A stretch of DNA of 64,000 nt from Narthecium ossifragum (lineage: Eukaryota; Streptophyta; Magnoliopsida; Dioscoreales; Nartheciaceae). The notes beneath the pieces were generated by a model. It did no database searches, had not been told where the DNA came from, and worked only from the letters and a program-made list of their open reading frames with translations. This document shows, piece after piece, positions 45,704-55,653 of this stretch (position 1 is its first letter; each line of letters starts with the position of its first letter). A program made the translations under genes and the position numbers. The DNA lies in assembly GCA_963920575.1 (NCBI GenBank), contig OY986975.1, positions 14,879,863 through 14,943,862 on the forward strand, in the 5' to 3' direction.

Positions 45704-47136
45704 TGATAAGTCACTAAATGTTCATGATTCAACCCCTTAACTTAGCTTTATTATGCCTAGAGTAGTTGTATTTGATAGCTTGTTAGTTGATTTCAGGTTT
45801 AATCATGCTTTGAGAAGAAATGCAAGAAATTCGGTTAATATGTTGAAATACACTGCTCTGTCGACTGTTAGCATAATATTCACCAGAAATTATTCTTATT
45901 TCCAAATATTCTGAAATTTGGGTGAAATCTAGTAGACATCCAGACGTACAACTTTCATGTTGGGCACTTCGTGAGATTCCTGATGGTGTGATAACAGTTT
46001 TGAAGAAGATGAAGATATTTAGCTGCTAGAAGACTGGTCCGTCGACGCCTGGGAGAATATTCGCCAAATATTCTAGATAAGTCTAAATATTGTAAACTCT
46101 TCGGGAGAGGATAGAAGACTTCCAAATCTACATATTTTGTGTTGGACTCATTCTCCAATTCCCGACTCGTTGAACCCAGTCGCGATTGGAAGAAGCTGTC
46201 AGGGTTGAACCAGGAATTCCGAGTTGCACTTGAGGTCTAACTTAACCCTAAACCCTAATTCCGGGAATTAAGATATAAAAAGGGTTTTGTGGCTGGAAAA
46301 GAGGGAGCCTCCATAGAGAAAAACAGAGGAATTCAGATCGGAGAAGAAGACGGAGATGCGGAGTGGATCCCTCACCTTCTTCATCGCATACATGGATCTC
46401 ATCCAAAAGATGAGTGGCTAAACTCTCTACTTAGGGATCTCATGAAGCTTTAGTGTAGCTTCTTTGTATTTTCTAGTTTGATTCTTGTATCTTTTCAAAG
46501 ACATGATCCTATGAATATGATTTTATTTTATAAAGAGTTGAGGGAACAGAGTTCCTCGACGTATATTCAGACCTACTTGATTGCTGTGCTTGATGGTAGA
46601 GATTCGTAGGATGGTTTTCACGTTGCTTTTGTGGATGCCTTTGAGATACTCTATGCTAGATGAAGATAGGTTGTACTCAGATTAAGTTCGAAGACAATCT
46701 ATGCTAAGTTTGGATAGGTTATGCCTTAGGGAAACAATCGCATTCTTTTAGGGATTCATGTAAGCTTAAGAAGCTGTGAATCCATAATGTCAAGATAAGA
46801 AACAAGAGGATAACTAGAGAATACGGGAAGTGAAACTAAAGTGGATTGAGTAATCCCTAGGTTTTCTCTCATCGATCTATTTCCATTTCATTAATCGCTT
46901 TCTTAATTAGTTTTAATTAATTAATTTCAAAAACCCAAATCAATTCTTCTTCGCTTTAGGATTATAGTGTTTAGGGAGTTAATTCGATTTCTTCTTTTGT
47001 TAAACAAGTTTTCCCTGAGGATCGACCCCGTATTTCACCATTATTCTATCTTATTAATTTAGTGTTGAAAGAAAGGTTTATAAATTTCTAAATTGCGTTT
47101 TGCATACGTTTTAACGACGACGTTTGTGAGCGATCA
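45704..47136 (+). mobile_element. Solo LTR of the Athila-type family, target duplication ACGAT
   Basis: TGATAAGTCACTAAATG...GTTTGTGAGCGATCA, flanked by ACGAT at 45699-45703 and 47137-47141. It resembles the 1443-bp LTRs at 34585-36027 and 40194-41636 in opposite orientation, with substantial divergence, so it is an older or different subfamily. Confidence 0.88.
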
Positions 47137-47529
47137 ACGATCTTCAAGGAAATAAGTTTCCTTCTCCTATCTCTCGACGTCTTCAAGGAAATAAGTTTCC
47201 TTCTTCTCCAATCCTTTCAAGCCTTTCGAACCCTTCTTCAAGGCTTTTTGCCTTCACCCCTCCCCCTTTATTTATAGGTGAGGATTAGGAGTAGTTGATG
47301 GCTGATTTTTTTAAATGTAGTTAGGGATTTGATGGTTAAGAGGTTGAGATTTGGATGGTTAAGATCTTAGATGTTAAGATCTTGGATGTTAGGGAGTTAG
47401 GATCTATTTGAATTCAAATTTGAACTTGATTTTGAATTTGAACTTCAAATTTCAGATATTTGTTTAAATTTTAAATATTCGAACATGTTGTAATTTACCT
47501 TAACGCCCTTAGACAAGGGTAAGTGTAAA

Positions 47530-48420
47530 TTCCCAAAATACCCCTGTTATAGATGATTCATGTATTTTGACCAAAATGCCCCTAGAAAGGGTAAGAATGC
47601 TTTCACATATTTTGGACCATTGTACCCCTGGAGGTTTAGAATATCCAAAATACCCTCGACCCCTGTAGCTTGTATAGGATGCCGTCAAAGCTTTAAGAAG
47701 GCTGATATGAGGGTGAAGTTACCAAAATACCCTTTTGGTATTTTGGTTGGTGTAGAGTCCATATATGTTTTGGACAAGAATGCCTTTAAAATAAATGATA
47801 CTTTAAAGGGTGGAAACAATATTTGTCATATATGTTTGTGACAAATGTGTATTTGGAGCAAATGACCAAAATACCCCTGGGGGCTAAATGACCAAAAATA
47901 CCATTTTTATATGTCCTTGGTTTATGTAGGATGCCTTCAAAACCATTAAGGACTAATTTAGAATGTTTTAGGTAAGTCAAGCCTATATTTGGCTAGAATG
48001 ACCAAAATACCCCTAGAAGGTAAATTTTACCGAAATACCCTTTATGCTTCCGGTTTGTATAAAATGTTATCAAAACCATACAATAATATTTCTCAGATAT
48101 TGTAGGGATTCCTGACCACCTATTTTTGATCAAAATTCCCAAAATGCCCCTGAGTCCTTCTAGCTTAAGTAGGATGTTTTCCGGATCATGTAAAAGGCAT
48201 GATGGGTTATAAGAGAGAGTCTAAGCATATATTTTGCTTAAATCCCCAAAATACCCTTAATGTGGTAAAATTACCAAAATACCCCTATATCGACTTAGCT
48301 TTTGTAGGACGTCGCACAAGCGATGTAGGGTTATGATATGATATTTATAGAGTTCAGGCATGTATTTTGTCCCGAATTCTGAAAATACCCTCGGGCGAGT
48401 AAAATTACCGAAACGCCTTT
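47530..48420. repeat. Degenerate repeats with AAATACCCC words in the Tat LTR
   Basis: Blocks of roughly 150-190 bases repeat the order: ACCAAAATACCCCT, a spacer, a TGGTTTGTATAGGATG-like word, then TTCAAAACCAT-AAGGA. Several poorly conserved copies can be followed, the last shared with the right LTR remnant. Confidence 0.6.
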
Positions 48421-48606
48421 CATGCTTCTGGTTTGTGTATGATACTTTCAAAACCATGAAGGATCACATATAGAGCAGTGTATGTGTGCTCTTTGTGTTT
48501 TTGAACTTGTATGTCTGATAACATACCTTCGAAGAATATCTGAAACGAGTAGAGGTAATTTCGTAAATACCCTCAAATTTGACCTTAGTCAAAATTGATG
48601 TCTACA

Positions 48607-48620
48607 GATGCCCCCTCGAG
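48607..48620 (-). other. Polypurine tract of the Tat element
   Basis: Minus strand CTCGAGGGGGCATC directly before TGTAGAC of the LTR. Confidence 0.7.
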
Positions 48621-49470
48621 GCATGTGGGAGAAACTTTTGTGATTTGAACGCGCATGGCTCGAAAACTTTTGATTATTTGAGAGTTAATCAAGAGGCTCT
48701 CCCGAATGCAAGATATGATACCGTAGGAAGAAAATCTCTTTGTTTGGAATAATTTAGGATAATAATTCTTTCAGATTTAAATCTGAATTGATTTTTTTTT
48801 TTCGATGATGCTAATAATTTTATCATAAGAATGAGCAAGCCATAATATGCATGCTATGATGGCACATGGATTAGAACTCTAATAATTATATTAGGAGTCC
48901 AAATAATATTTTCAGATCTGAAAATATCTGACCTTAATTAGAATAAGATTGTTTTGTATTTATCCTTTTCCAATCCATGGTTGCTTTTTTGGATGAGTAC
49001 AAGCTAGAGTCAATATATCACCTTACCCCTTTCAAATGGACCCCATCAACCTCTCCAAATTCTGTCCGGTTAACTCTTGCTAGATTTGAATCTAATCAAA
49101 TCCTTATCCCATAAAATTCCGGAAAATTCTACTCAAAATCAGATTCCCATCCTATGCCTATATATATAGGATGTATATAGAGATTTTGACCAAGGAGAAA
49201 ATGTCATCAGCACGTGGGGAGGATGTCATCTCCGAGCCCAGGTTTTTTTATCATCCAATCTTTTCATCTGATCATCGGCCTTTTTTGTTTTCATCTCTTT
49301 TCTTCTAGACACGTCATTGGATTGCTACGGTGGCACTGCGATTTCAGAGATTTCGCAGTAGTCACAGGTAAAGACAGCGTCTGTCATTGAAGATACCTTT
49401 TTTTTTTTTTACTGTGCTATGGATAGAAGATACGACTTTTTTATTATTATTGTACTGTGAATGGCTGATG
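48621..49470 (+). promoter_or_regulatory. PPT-proximal region with TATA palindrome (possible antisense promoter)
   Basis: AT-rich non-coding DNA containing the perfect palindrome CCTATATATATAGG at 49157-49170, followed by a leader-like stretch with CT runs. On the plus strand this is the layout of a promoter pointing away from the LTR, antisense to gag-pol, as at the PMD gene near the window start. No transcript evidence. Confidence 0.35.
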
Positions 49471-49473
49471 ACG

Positions 49474-49765
49474 AGAAGCAACTTGTTGCTTCAGGCCTTG
49501 CTGCAGTAACTTATTACTTCGAGATTGCTTTGAACCTTGCCGACGAGGAGCAATTTATTGCTCCCAGATTTTGCCAACACGCAACTTCTTGCTTTGGGCT
49601 TTGCCAACTAGGAGCAACTTATTGCTTTGTGATTTTGTCGGCAAGGAGCAACTTGTTGCTTTGGGCCTTGCCGATGAGGAGTAACTTATTACTCCCAGTT
49701 TTTTTCCCGCCGAGAGCAACTTGTTGCTCTGAGGTTTTGCCGGCGAGAAGCAATAAGCAGGCTTG
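49474..49765. repeat. 33-bp array with palindromic GAGCAACTTGTTGCTC core
   Basis: About eight units spaced 30-34 bases. Each centres on an inverted repeat of the type GAGCAAC-TT-GTTGCTC, or GAGTAACTTATTACTC with compensating changes in both arms (49678). Spacers repeat TTTGCCGGCGAG or TTGCCGACGAG. A plus-strand frame runs through it, but its translation has no recognisable domain. Confidence 0.8.
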
Positions 49766-50222
49766 CGCAAAGCAGTATGGACTAGACTCTGTTGGTGAGG
49801 AGGAGGCACCCGCCCTTGGTGGAATCCGCAGCGTGGCTCCGGCGCGTCTGGGTTGCTAGACCGGCGGATGTTTTTTTTTTTTTTGCTGGTAGCGAGATGA
49901 GCTCGACGCAGTGGGGAGCTCTGCCAGTGGGGAGAAGGAAGTGTCCGGCGAGGGGGAAGGATAGCAGAGCTCTTGGGGCTCGGTGTGAACGCATCTTCGC
50001 TGGAGTGGAGAAGCAAGGCGTCGCCTGAGTTGGAGCTCGGTGTGGACCTTGGCGGAGAGGATGAAGTAGGGGTGCCACCCGAGTTGGAGCTTGGCGTGGA
50101 CCTTGGTGGACAGGATGAAGCCGTCGGATGGGGGGCTTCAGGCCGGTGAGTGACGGGCGCTGGCGCTCGGCGTCGGTCGAGGTCGGGACCAGGAGCTCGG
50201 TGATGATCTCGACGGAGGTCCC
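49766..50222. other. GC-rich repeat region, left part
   Basis: GAGTTGGAGCTCGG, GTGGACCTTGGCGGA and GGAGCTCGGTG words recur. The region is split by the LTR inserted at 50223 and continues at 52515. Overlapping open frames on both strands are attributed to composition. Confidence 0.5.
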
Positions 50223-52509
50223 TGTGAGGACCCGTCCCTCTACTCCTGTGGCTCGTCGTGGATCGCAAGGGCAATTTGGTAAATTGTGCCTTGTCGGTTT
50301 GTTTCACACTCGCGTGTGCACACACTGATCATGTTTGTGGTATTATTGGGCTAGAATTGTTAGTGGGACCCGGGATCGAAAGATCCGGGCTTGGGTTTAA
50401 GTCTTAACCCAAGTTCAGCTTCCTGCGAGAGACGGATCGATCCTTCCTTGCTAGAGGGATCGATCGGTCTTTGATAGGAACGTGGATCATTGAGTCGGAT
50501 CGATCGGTCTCTTGGGACGGATCGATCGGACTCGGAGAGGGATCAATCGGTCTCTTGGTTGGATCGATCGTTCCCTTGGCTGGATCGATCGGTCTCCTTG
50601 GCTGGATCGATCGCTCTCTTGGCTGGATCGATCGGTCTCCTTGGACGGATCGATCCTGCTAAGTCGGTTCGTTTGCCTATAAAACAAACATAACCTTCTT
50701 CCTCAGATCTCTTTGGAAAACCGAGTTCTTGGTTGAGATTTTCTCTGGATTTCGAAGAGTTCGTGGACGATCCAAGGCATAGCAGCTGGGATTGAAGCTG
50801 CTCTTGCTCCGGTAGGGATTCCTACCTACATTCTTCGGGTTTTTGGAAGCTTTTCCGGCTGTCGATGTTCTTACGCTTAGAGCTTATTGTATACATGTTA
50901 GATTGTAGTATTTCCGCCGGTTTTGAATTCGTGATGCTTCGTACTACTAGATCCCAGGTTTTGGTGGATTTGGTGGAGTTTTCCAGCGGTATTTCTCGCC
51001 GTCGGTTTATCGGAGAACCCAACCGATCGATCCGTCTGTGAGATGGATCGATCCCTCTTTGTTGGGTGTGCTGACCCGAGCAGGATCGATCGGCCCCTGG
51101 TGAGGGCGATCGATCCCGGTGCCTTGGGTAGCATGGATTTCTCTCGTCGTGAGTTGGATCGATCCGTCCCGAGTCAAATCGATCGTCTTGGGAGGACGGA
51201 TCGATCGGACTCGGCGCGATGTGGAGCTTTTGCTCCATGTCATTAGAGGGATCTATCCTCCCTTGGGGGAGGGATCGATCCGACTATGGCAGAGAGAGGG
51301 ATTGGTCTTGTTTTGCTCGCGGAGCTTTGCATGTATCGTTTTCTCTACTGTCTTAATACCTGGTACATAGGTTTAAGCATGTTAGCCCTATAATATGGCA
51401 GTGGTGAACTGGGGAGTGATGACTCCCGGGATGTTTAGAATAAACGGGCGGGTAGCTCTACAACTTTCCTTAGCCTTGCATACCGGCGTGCGTCGAGGGC
51501 TTTACCTGTTATATCTGTAAGCTGTTGTTTGCGGGGCTGCTTCCCGGTGCAGGTGTTGTGGCGGACTGCTGGCAGTTGGTGGTGGTACCACTGCAGCAGC
51601 TCCTTAGACCTTATTTACCTGCTCACCCCCCTGGGCCGGCAGGGTGCCGTGCCCAGACCTTGTTTGATATATCATCACATACTGTTGCATGTTTATCTGT
51701 ATTATCCTGCGCATGTCCATAACATGCATTGTGTTGCGCATTAGTTGCATCTGTGTAGGGCGTTGCCGATCCGGGGCTCTCGGGTAGCCTGGATCTAGCT
51801 CTAGGACCGTTGCGGGTAGCTTGGTCCAGGACTCGATTTGTAGTATTCAGTCGTTTTCGATGATAGGGTTAGTTTGACCTGAATACATGATTGTTCGATG
51901 TTTAGAGGTCGTGTCGCCCTCGAGCCAGATGTTGTGGGTGCAACCGGTGTCGGTTCTTGTCCTTGGTGGCCTTCGGAGGGGTCCAACCCAGGCAGTGTCT
52001 GTTCCTGCCCGCAGTGGCTACCAGTGTGGGCCCAGTTCGTTAGGGTGACCACAGCTGGAACCCTGCGACATTAGGTGTATCCAGGATGGGCCCAGTCCTT
52101 TGGGGTGACCATGGTTGGGTATGCCTAGGGACACCGGCAAAGGGTTATGGGACCCTTGCTGCACACCCAAGTCTTGCTTGAGGGCGACACTGTTGTGTTC
52201 CCTCCCTTTGTGAGTGTCGTAGTGTAGTGCCCATGCTGAGCTTAGTGCTCACTCCTACCCGGGCTGTGTTTTGCAGGTGCTGGCGCTAGCTCTTCTTCGG
52301 TCGCCCCTACCGGGCCGGTGTTTGGGGATTGTATATAAATATCCAGTTTCAGTCTTTGAAGTTTGTAATATTTGTATAATACAGGATGGTTGTGATTGCT
52401 AGGGTAGTTACTACGATTAGAGGGAAACCTCGCCAAATTTTCCGCAGTAGGTTAGGTTTCGCTTCGCGTCGCCCGGCCCAGTTGGGCCTACGCGGGTCGG
52501 GGCGCGACA
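50223..52509 (+). mobile_element. Solo LTR (2.3 kb), target duplication GTCCC
   Basis: Starts TGTGAGGACCCGTCCC and ends GGGGCGCGACA, flanked by GTCCC at 50218-50222 and 52510-52514. It is the same family as 26466-28854 in the other orientation; both share the CCGGATC/GGGTAGCC-GGATCTAGC block (51768-51802). TATAAAAC near 50674 is the likely promoter. The LTR is entire, with no internal region. Confidence 0.86.
50430..51290. repeat. GGATCGATC arrays around the LTR promoter
   Basis: About 17 copies of GATCGATC-type palindromes in two clusters: 50430-50660, upstream of the TATA box in units GGATCGATCGGTCTCTTGG of 20-22 bases, and 51020-51290, downstream. Confidence 0.8.
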
Positions 52510-52514
52510 GTCCC

Positions 52515-53400
52515 GGAGGAGCTCGATGCCGAGGCGGAAGAGTCCATGTCGGGGTGCGAGCTTGGTCGGCGGAGATGGGGGAGAGTAGATCTGGTGAAGG
52601 GTGGCCTAGGGCCGGCGGAGATAGGTGCTGGCGCTCGGTGTCGCTTGATGTCGGTACCAGGAGAGGAGCTCGACGGAGGTCACAGAGGAGCTCGACGCCG
52701 GGGTAATGATCTCGACGGAGGTCCCGGAGGAGCTCGATGTCGAGGCGGCGGAGCTAGACATCGGGCGGAGGAACCCAATATCGAGCTTGGCACGGGATGT
52801 GGCATCAGGTCGGCAGATCCGGTGAAGGATGGCATGAGGCCGGCTGAGATGGGGGAGCTCATCCTCGGGCTTGGCACGACGGCAGCTCCGGCGAGATGAG
52901 GCGTTGGGCTTCTTGTCCGGCATGCCGAGGGAGAGGGGACGAGAGGGATAGTGAGAGGATGAGACGGGATGAGAGAGAAGAGGGTGCTGGCAAAGGAGAA
53001 GGGGGAGCTCATCCTCGGGCTTGGCACGACGGCAGCTTCGGCGAGATGAGGCGTTGGGCTTCTTGTCCGGCATGCCGAGGGAGAGGGGACGAGAGGGATA
53101 GTGAGAGGATGAGACGGGATGAGAGAGAAGAGGGTGCTGGCGAAGGAGAAGGGGGAGCTCGTCATCGGGCTTGGCGCAATGGCGGCTCCGGGGAGGTGAG
53201 ACGTCGAGGGCGTCGGAGCTTGGCACCCGGCACGCTGAGAGGGAAAAAAGACGAGGAAAAGGAGGGGGAGAAGATGACAAGGGAGAGGAAGAGGAGGGCT
53301 GGCGGCGGCTTGGGGAAGACGGCGAGATGAGGCGTCGGAGACGAGGGAGAGAGAAGATGAGAAGGGAGGGGTGAGAAGATGAGAGGAGAAAGGGCTGGCG
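52515..53400. repeat. GC-rich repeat region, right part, with 150-bp tandem units
   Basis: Units beginning GGGGGAGCTC start at 52851, 53001 and 53151, exactly 150 bases apart. The first two are almost identical and the third has drifted. GAGCTCGACGGAGGTC words precede them. The frames on both strands are not considered genes. Confidence 0.75.
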
Positions 53401-54229
53401 GCGGCTTGGGAGAGAACCTTTACGGCATGTTTGGTTGGACATAACCGCCGGGAATGAAATGGTCAAATCCCCAGTCAAATCCCATTCCGTTGTTTGGTTA
53501 GACATTCAAGTTGGGAATGGAATGCTTCATTCCTGACAAGTTGGGAATGAGGCAATCCCATCTAATAGCCCGGAATGCCTCATTCCATTCCCGACGGAAT
53601 GGCAGTTAATGGTGGTTAAAAAATTAAATTACTAATCCACCTTTAATCGGATCTCTCTCTGTTACATTTCGGATCGATCCAGACCTTTATTGGATCGATC
53701 CAGAATAGGTGGATCGATCCAAACTCACAATGGATCGATCCAGAACCCTTTTCCAGAGAGTCATGACTCTCTGTTACATCTTGGATCGATCCAAACCGTT
53801 AGAAACCCAAATTTTGACATCTTGGATCGATCCAAACCTATTTCGGATCGATCCAAGACTGGCTAACGGGTAAAAACGGACGGTTCTGATATGATCCGAT
53901 GGTCCACGACTTGGGGCCTATAAATAAGGGTTTTGGCTTAATTCACTTGCATCTACAATTTTCTCCCATCGTGGAAACAACAAAGAAAAGAAAAAGAGGC
54001 TATTTTAGTCATCTGTATTTCATTCCTATTCCATTCCCAGGCTTCTGTTTGTATACCAAACATGGTAATGCTTCATTCCCATTCCCAATCCTGATATCAC
54101 AAAATCACCTTGGTAATAGACCATTCCTAATCCCAATCTCATTCCATTCCCATTCCTAATCCCATTCCCATTCCCATTCCCATTCCTTATGCGAACCAAA
54201 CATACCGTTTGGGTTTCTCTCAAGCCGCC
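53401..54229. mobile_element. Foldback element with GTTTGGTT ends
   Basis: GCGGCTTGGGAGAGAACC and ACGGCATGTTTGGTT at 53401-53436 are inverted at 54193-54229 (AACCAAACATACCGT, then TCTCTCAAGCCGCC). GGAATG/CATTCC words fill both arms. The middle (53660-53860) holds about eight TGGATCGATCCA-type palindromes. hAT- or Harbinger-like ends; no target duplication identified. Confidence 0.6.
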
Positions 54230-54306
54230 CCTTTTATATAAATTTATTTTAATTTTTTTTTGAATTTCTTTTTTAGCTGATTTATTTGACCCTTTTTTTT
54301 TTACAG

Positions 54307-54604
54307 GATTCCCTCAGATGATGGTGGAGCTCCGATTGTATCTGGCATTCCTGGACTGACTTACTCTGATTCTCTGCTTCATTCCCGCATTACCGAGCTC
54401 GCGTACTTGGATCCTTATCTAGCGAGATTGGTTAGAAGTGAGGAGGCAGATGAGTTAGCATATTCGTCCAGACTTGAGGAGTTGCAGCGAAGTTATGACG
54501 ATCCCGCTGATTCTTTGCTTGCCCTTCATGAAACTAGCAGGGTTAACAGCCTTCATACCAAGCTAGCTGATATTTTTGGGACTTTAGAGAGATGGGGTCA
54601 TTAG
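54307..54604 (+). pseudogene. Candidate terminal exon, antisense to the Tat gag-pol
   Basis: A long T-run and TTTACAG acceptor at 54285-54306 precede an open stretch to TAG 54602-54604 of about 98 codons. Its translation is helical and acidic (GIPGLTYSDSLLHSRITELA, ADELAYSSRLEELQRSYDDP). It looks like a real C-terminal coiled-coil exon, but I cannot name the protein. Its position, plus-strand and between pol and PPT, is where Tat elements are known to carry extra antisense ORFs. The upstream exons are not recognisable, perhaps displaced by nested insertions. Confidence 0.4.
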
Positions 54605-54835
54605 GATCTCTCTCTTTTTTTTTCTCTTATCAGAATATCTTTTTTTTTTGTTTTTTTTAACGATTAATCAACCAAATATGTCAGACATGTCGTTTGGTAT
54701 ATATGTGCTTGTTGCTACCATGACATGAGTTTGCTTCACAAATGAGAAACTTGAAGCTATTTTATTTGATTTTACCATGTAATTGGGCACTTGATTCAAT
54801 TTGACATGTCATATATGAATCCAACTTAGCTTTGC

Positions 54836-55535
54836 TTGTAGTTTAAGCTTATAAAGCTTGGAGCGTGTCTGTGCAAAATATTTTACTTTTGCCATCAATT
54901 TAGGCTCTTGAAGCTCGGAGCATATATGTGCAAATTTGTGTTTTGTCGATAGTTTATACTCGTATGGCTTGGAGTATGATTGCTTGCAGTTTAGGCTCGT
55001 GAAGTTTGGAGCCTACATGTGCAAAATATTTTACTTGTGCTATCAGTTTAGGCTCTTGAAGCTTGGAGCATGATATGTTCAAATTTGTGTTTTGCCAACA
55101 GTTTATACTCGTATGGCTTGGAGTATTATTGCTTTCAGTTTAAGGTCGTGAAGCTTGGAGCATACATGTTCAAATTTATGTTTTGCCGATAGTTTATACT
55201 CGTATGGCTTGGAGTATGATTGCTTGCAGTTTAGGCTCGTAAAGCTCGGAGCATACATGTTCAAATTTATGTTTTGTCGACAGTTTATACTCGCATGGCT
55301 TGGAGTATGATTGCTTGCAGTTTAGGCTCGTAAAGCTCGGAGCATTGTGTTCAAATTTGTGTTTTGCCGACAGTTTATACTCGTATGGCTTGGAGTATGA
55401 TTGCTTTTAGTTTAGGCTCGTAAAGCTTGGAGCATACATGTTCAAATTTATGTTTTGCCGACAGTTTATACTCGTATAGCTTGGAGTATGATTGCTTGCA
55501 GTTTAGGCTCGTAAAGCTTGGAGCATGATATATTT
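54836..55535. repeat. 90-bp two-tier tandem repeats in the 3' region of the Tat element
   Basis: GCTTGGAGTATGATTGCTT recurs at 55211, 55302, 55392 and 55483 (spacing 90-91), with earlier, more divergent copies from 54836. Each 90-base unit holds two related half-units, CAGTTTAGGCTCGTAAAGCTTGGAGCAT and CAGTTTATACTCGTATGGCTTGGAGTAT. The period therefore evolved by duplication followed by higher-order amplification. Confidence 0.85.
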
Positions 55536-55653
55536 AAGAATAATAGCGCTTCAAGAATTTGTCGTTCACAGGTGGTGGGGTATATTCACCATCTGGCGAA
55601 GCAATCTTGTAAGCACCACTCGTGTAGACCTCTTGCACTACAAAGGGTCCTTC

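Larger units (their letters stand above)
45319..48606 (-). repeat. 3' LTR of the Tat element (interrupted)
   Basis: About 1.85 kb after removing the nested solo LTR at 45704-47136 and its target duplication. The 47530-48420 part is built of degenerate repeats with AAATACCCC words. Its last 371 bases match 61570-61941 with roughly 15-20 differences. Confidence 0.75.

Noticed and set aside
49555..50325. 256-codon minus-strand frame
   Set aside because: Spans the palindromic array, GC-rich repeats and the start of a solo LTR; Ser/Pro/His-rich with no domain.
52606..53505. 299-codon minus-strand frame with internal repeats
   Set aside because: The repeats are the 150-bp tandem units (a multiple of three, so frames stay open); it also enters the foldback element.
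54836..55535. CRISPR-like array
   Set aside because: Regular spacing, but spacers are themselves repeats and the setting is a plant retrotransposon.
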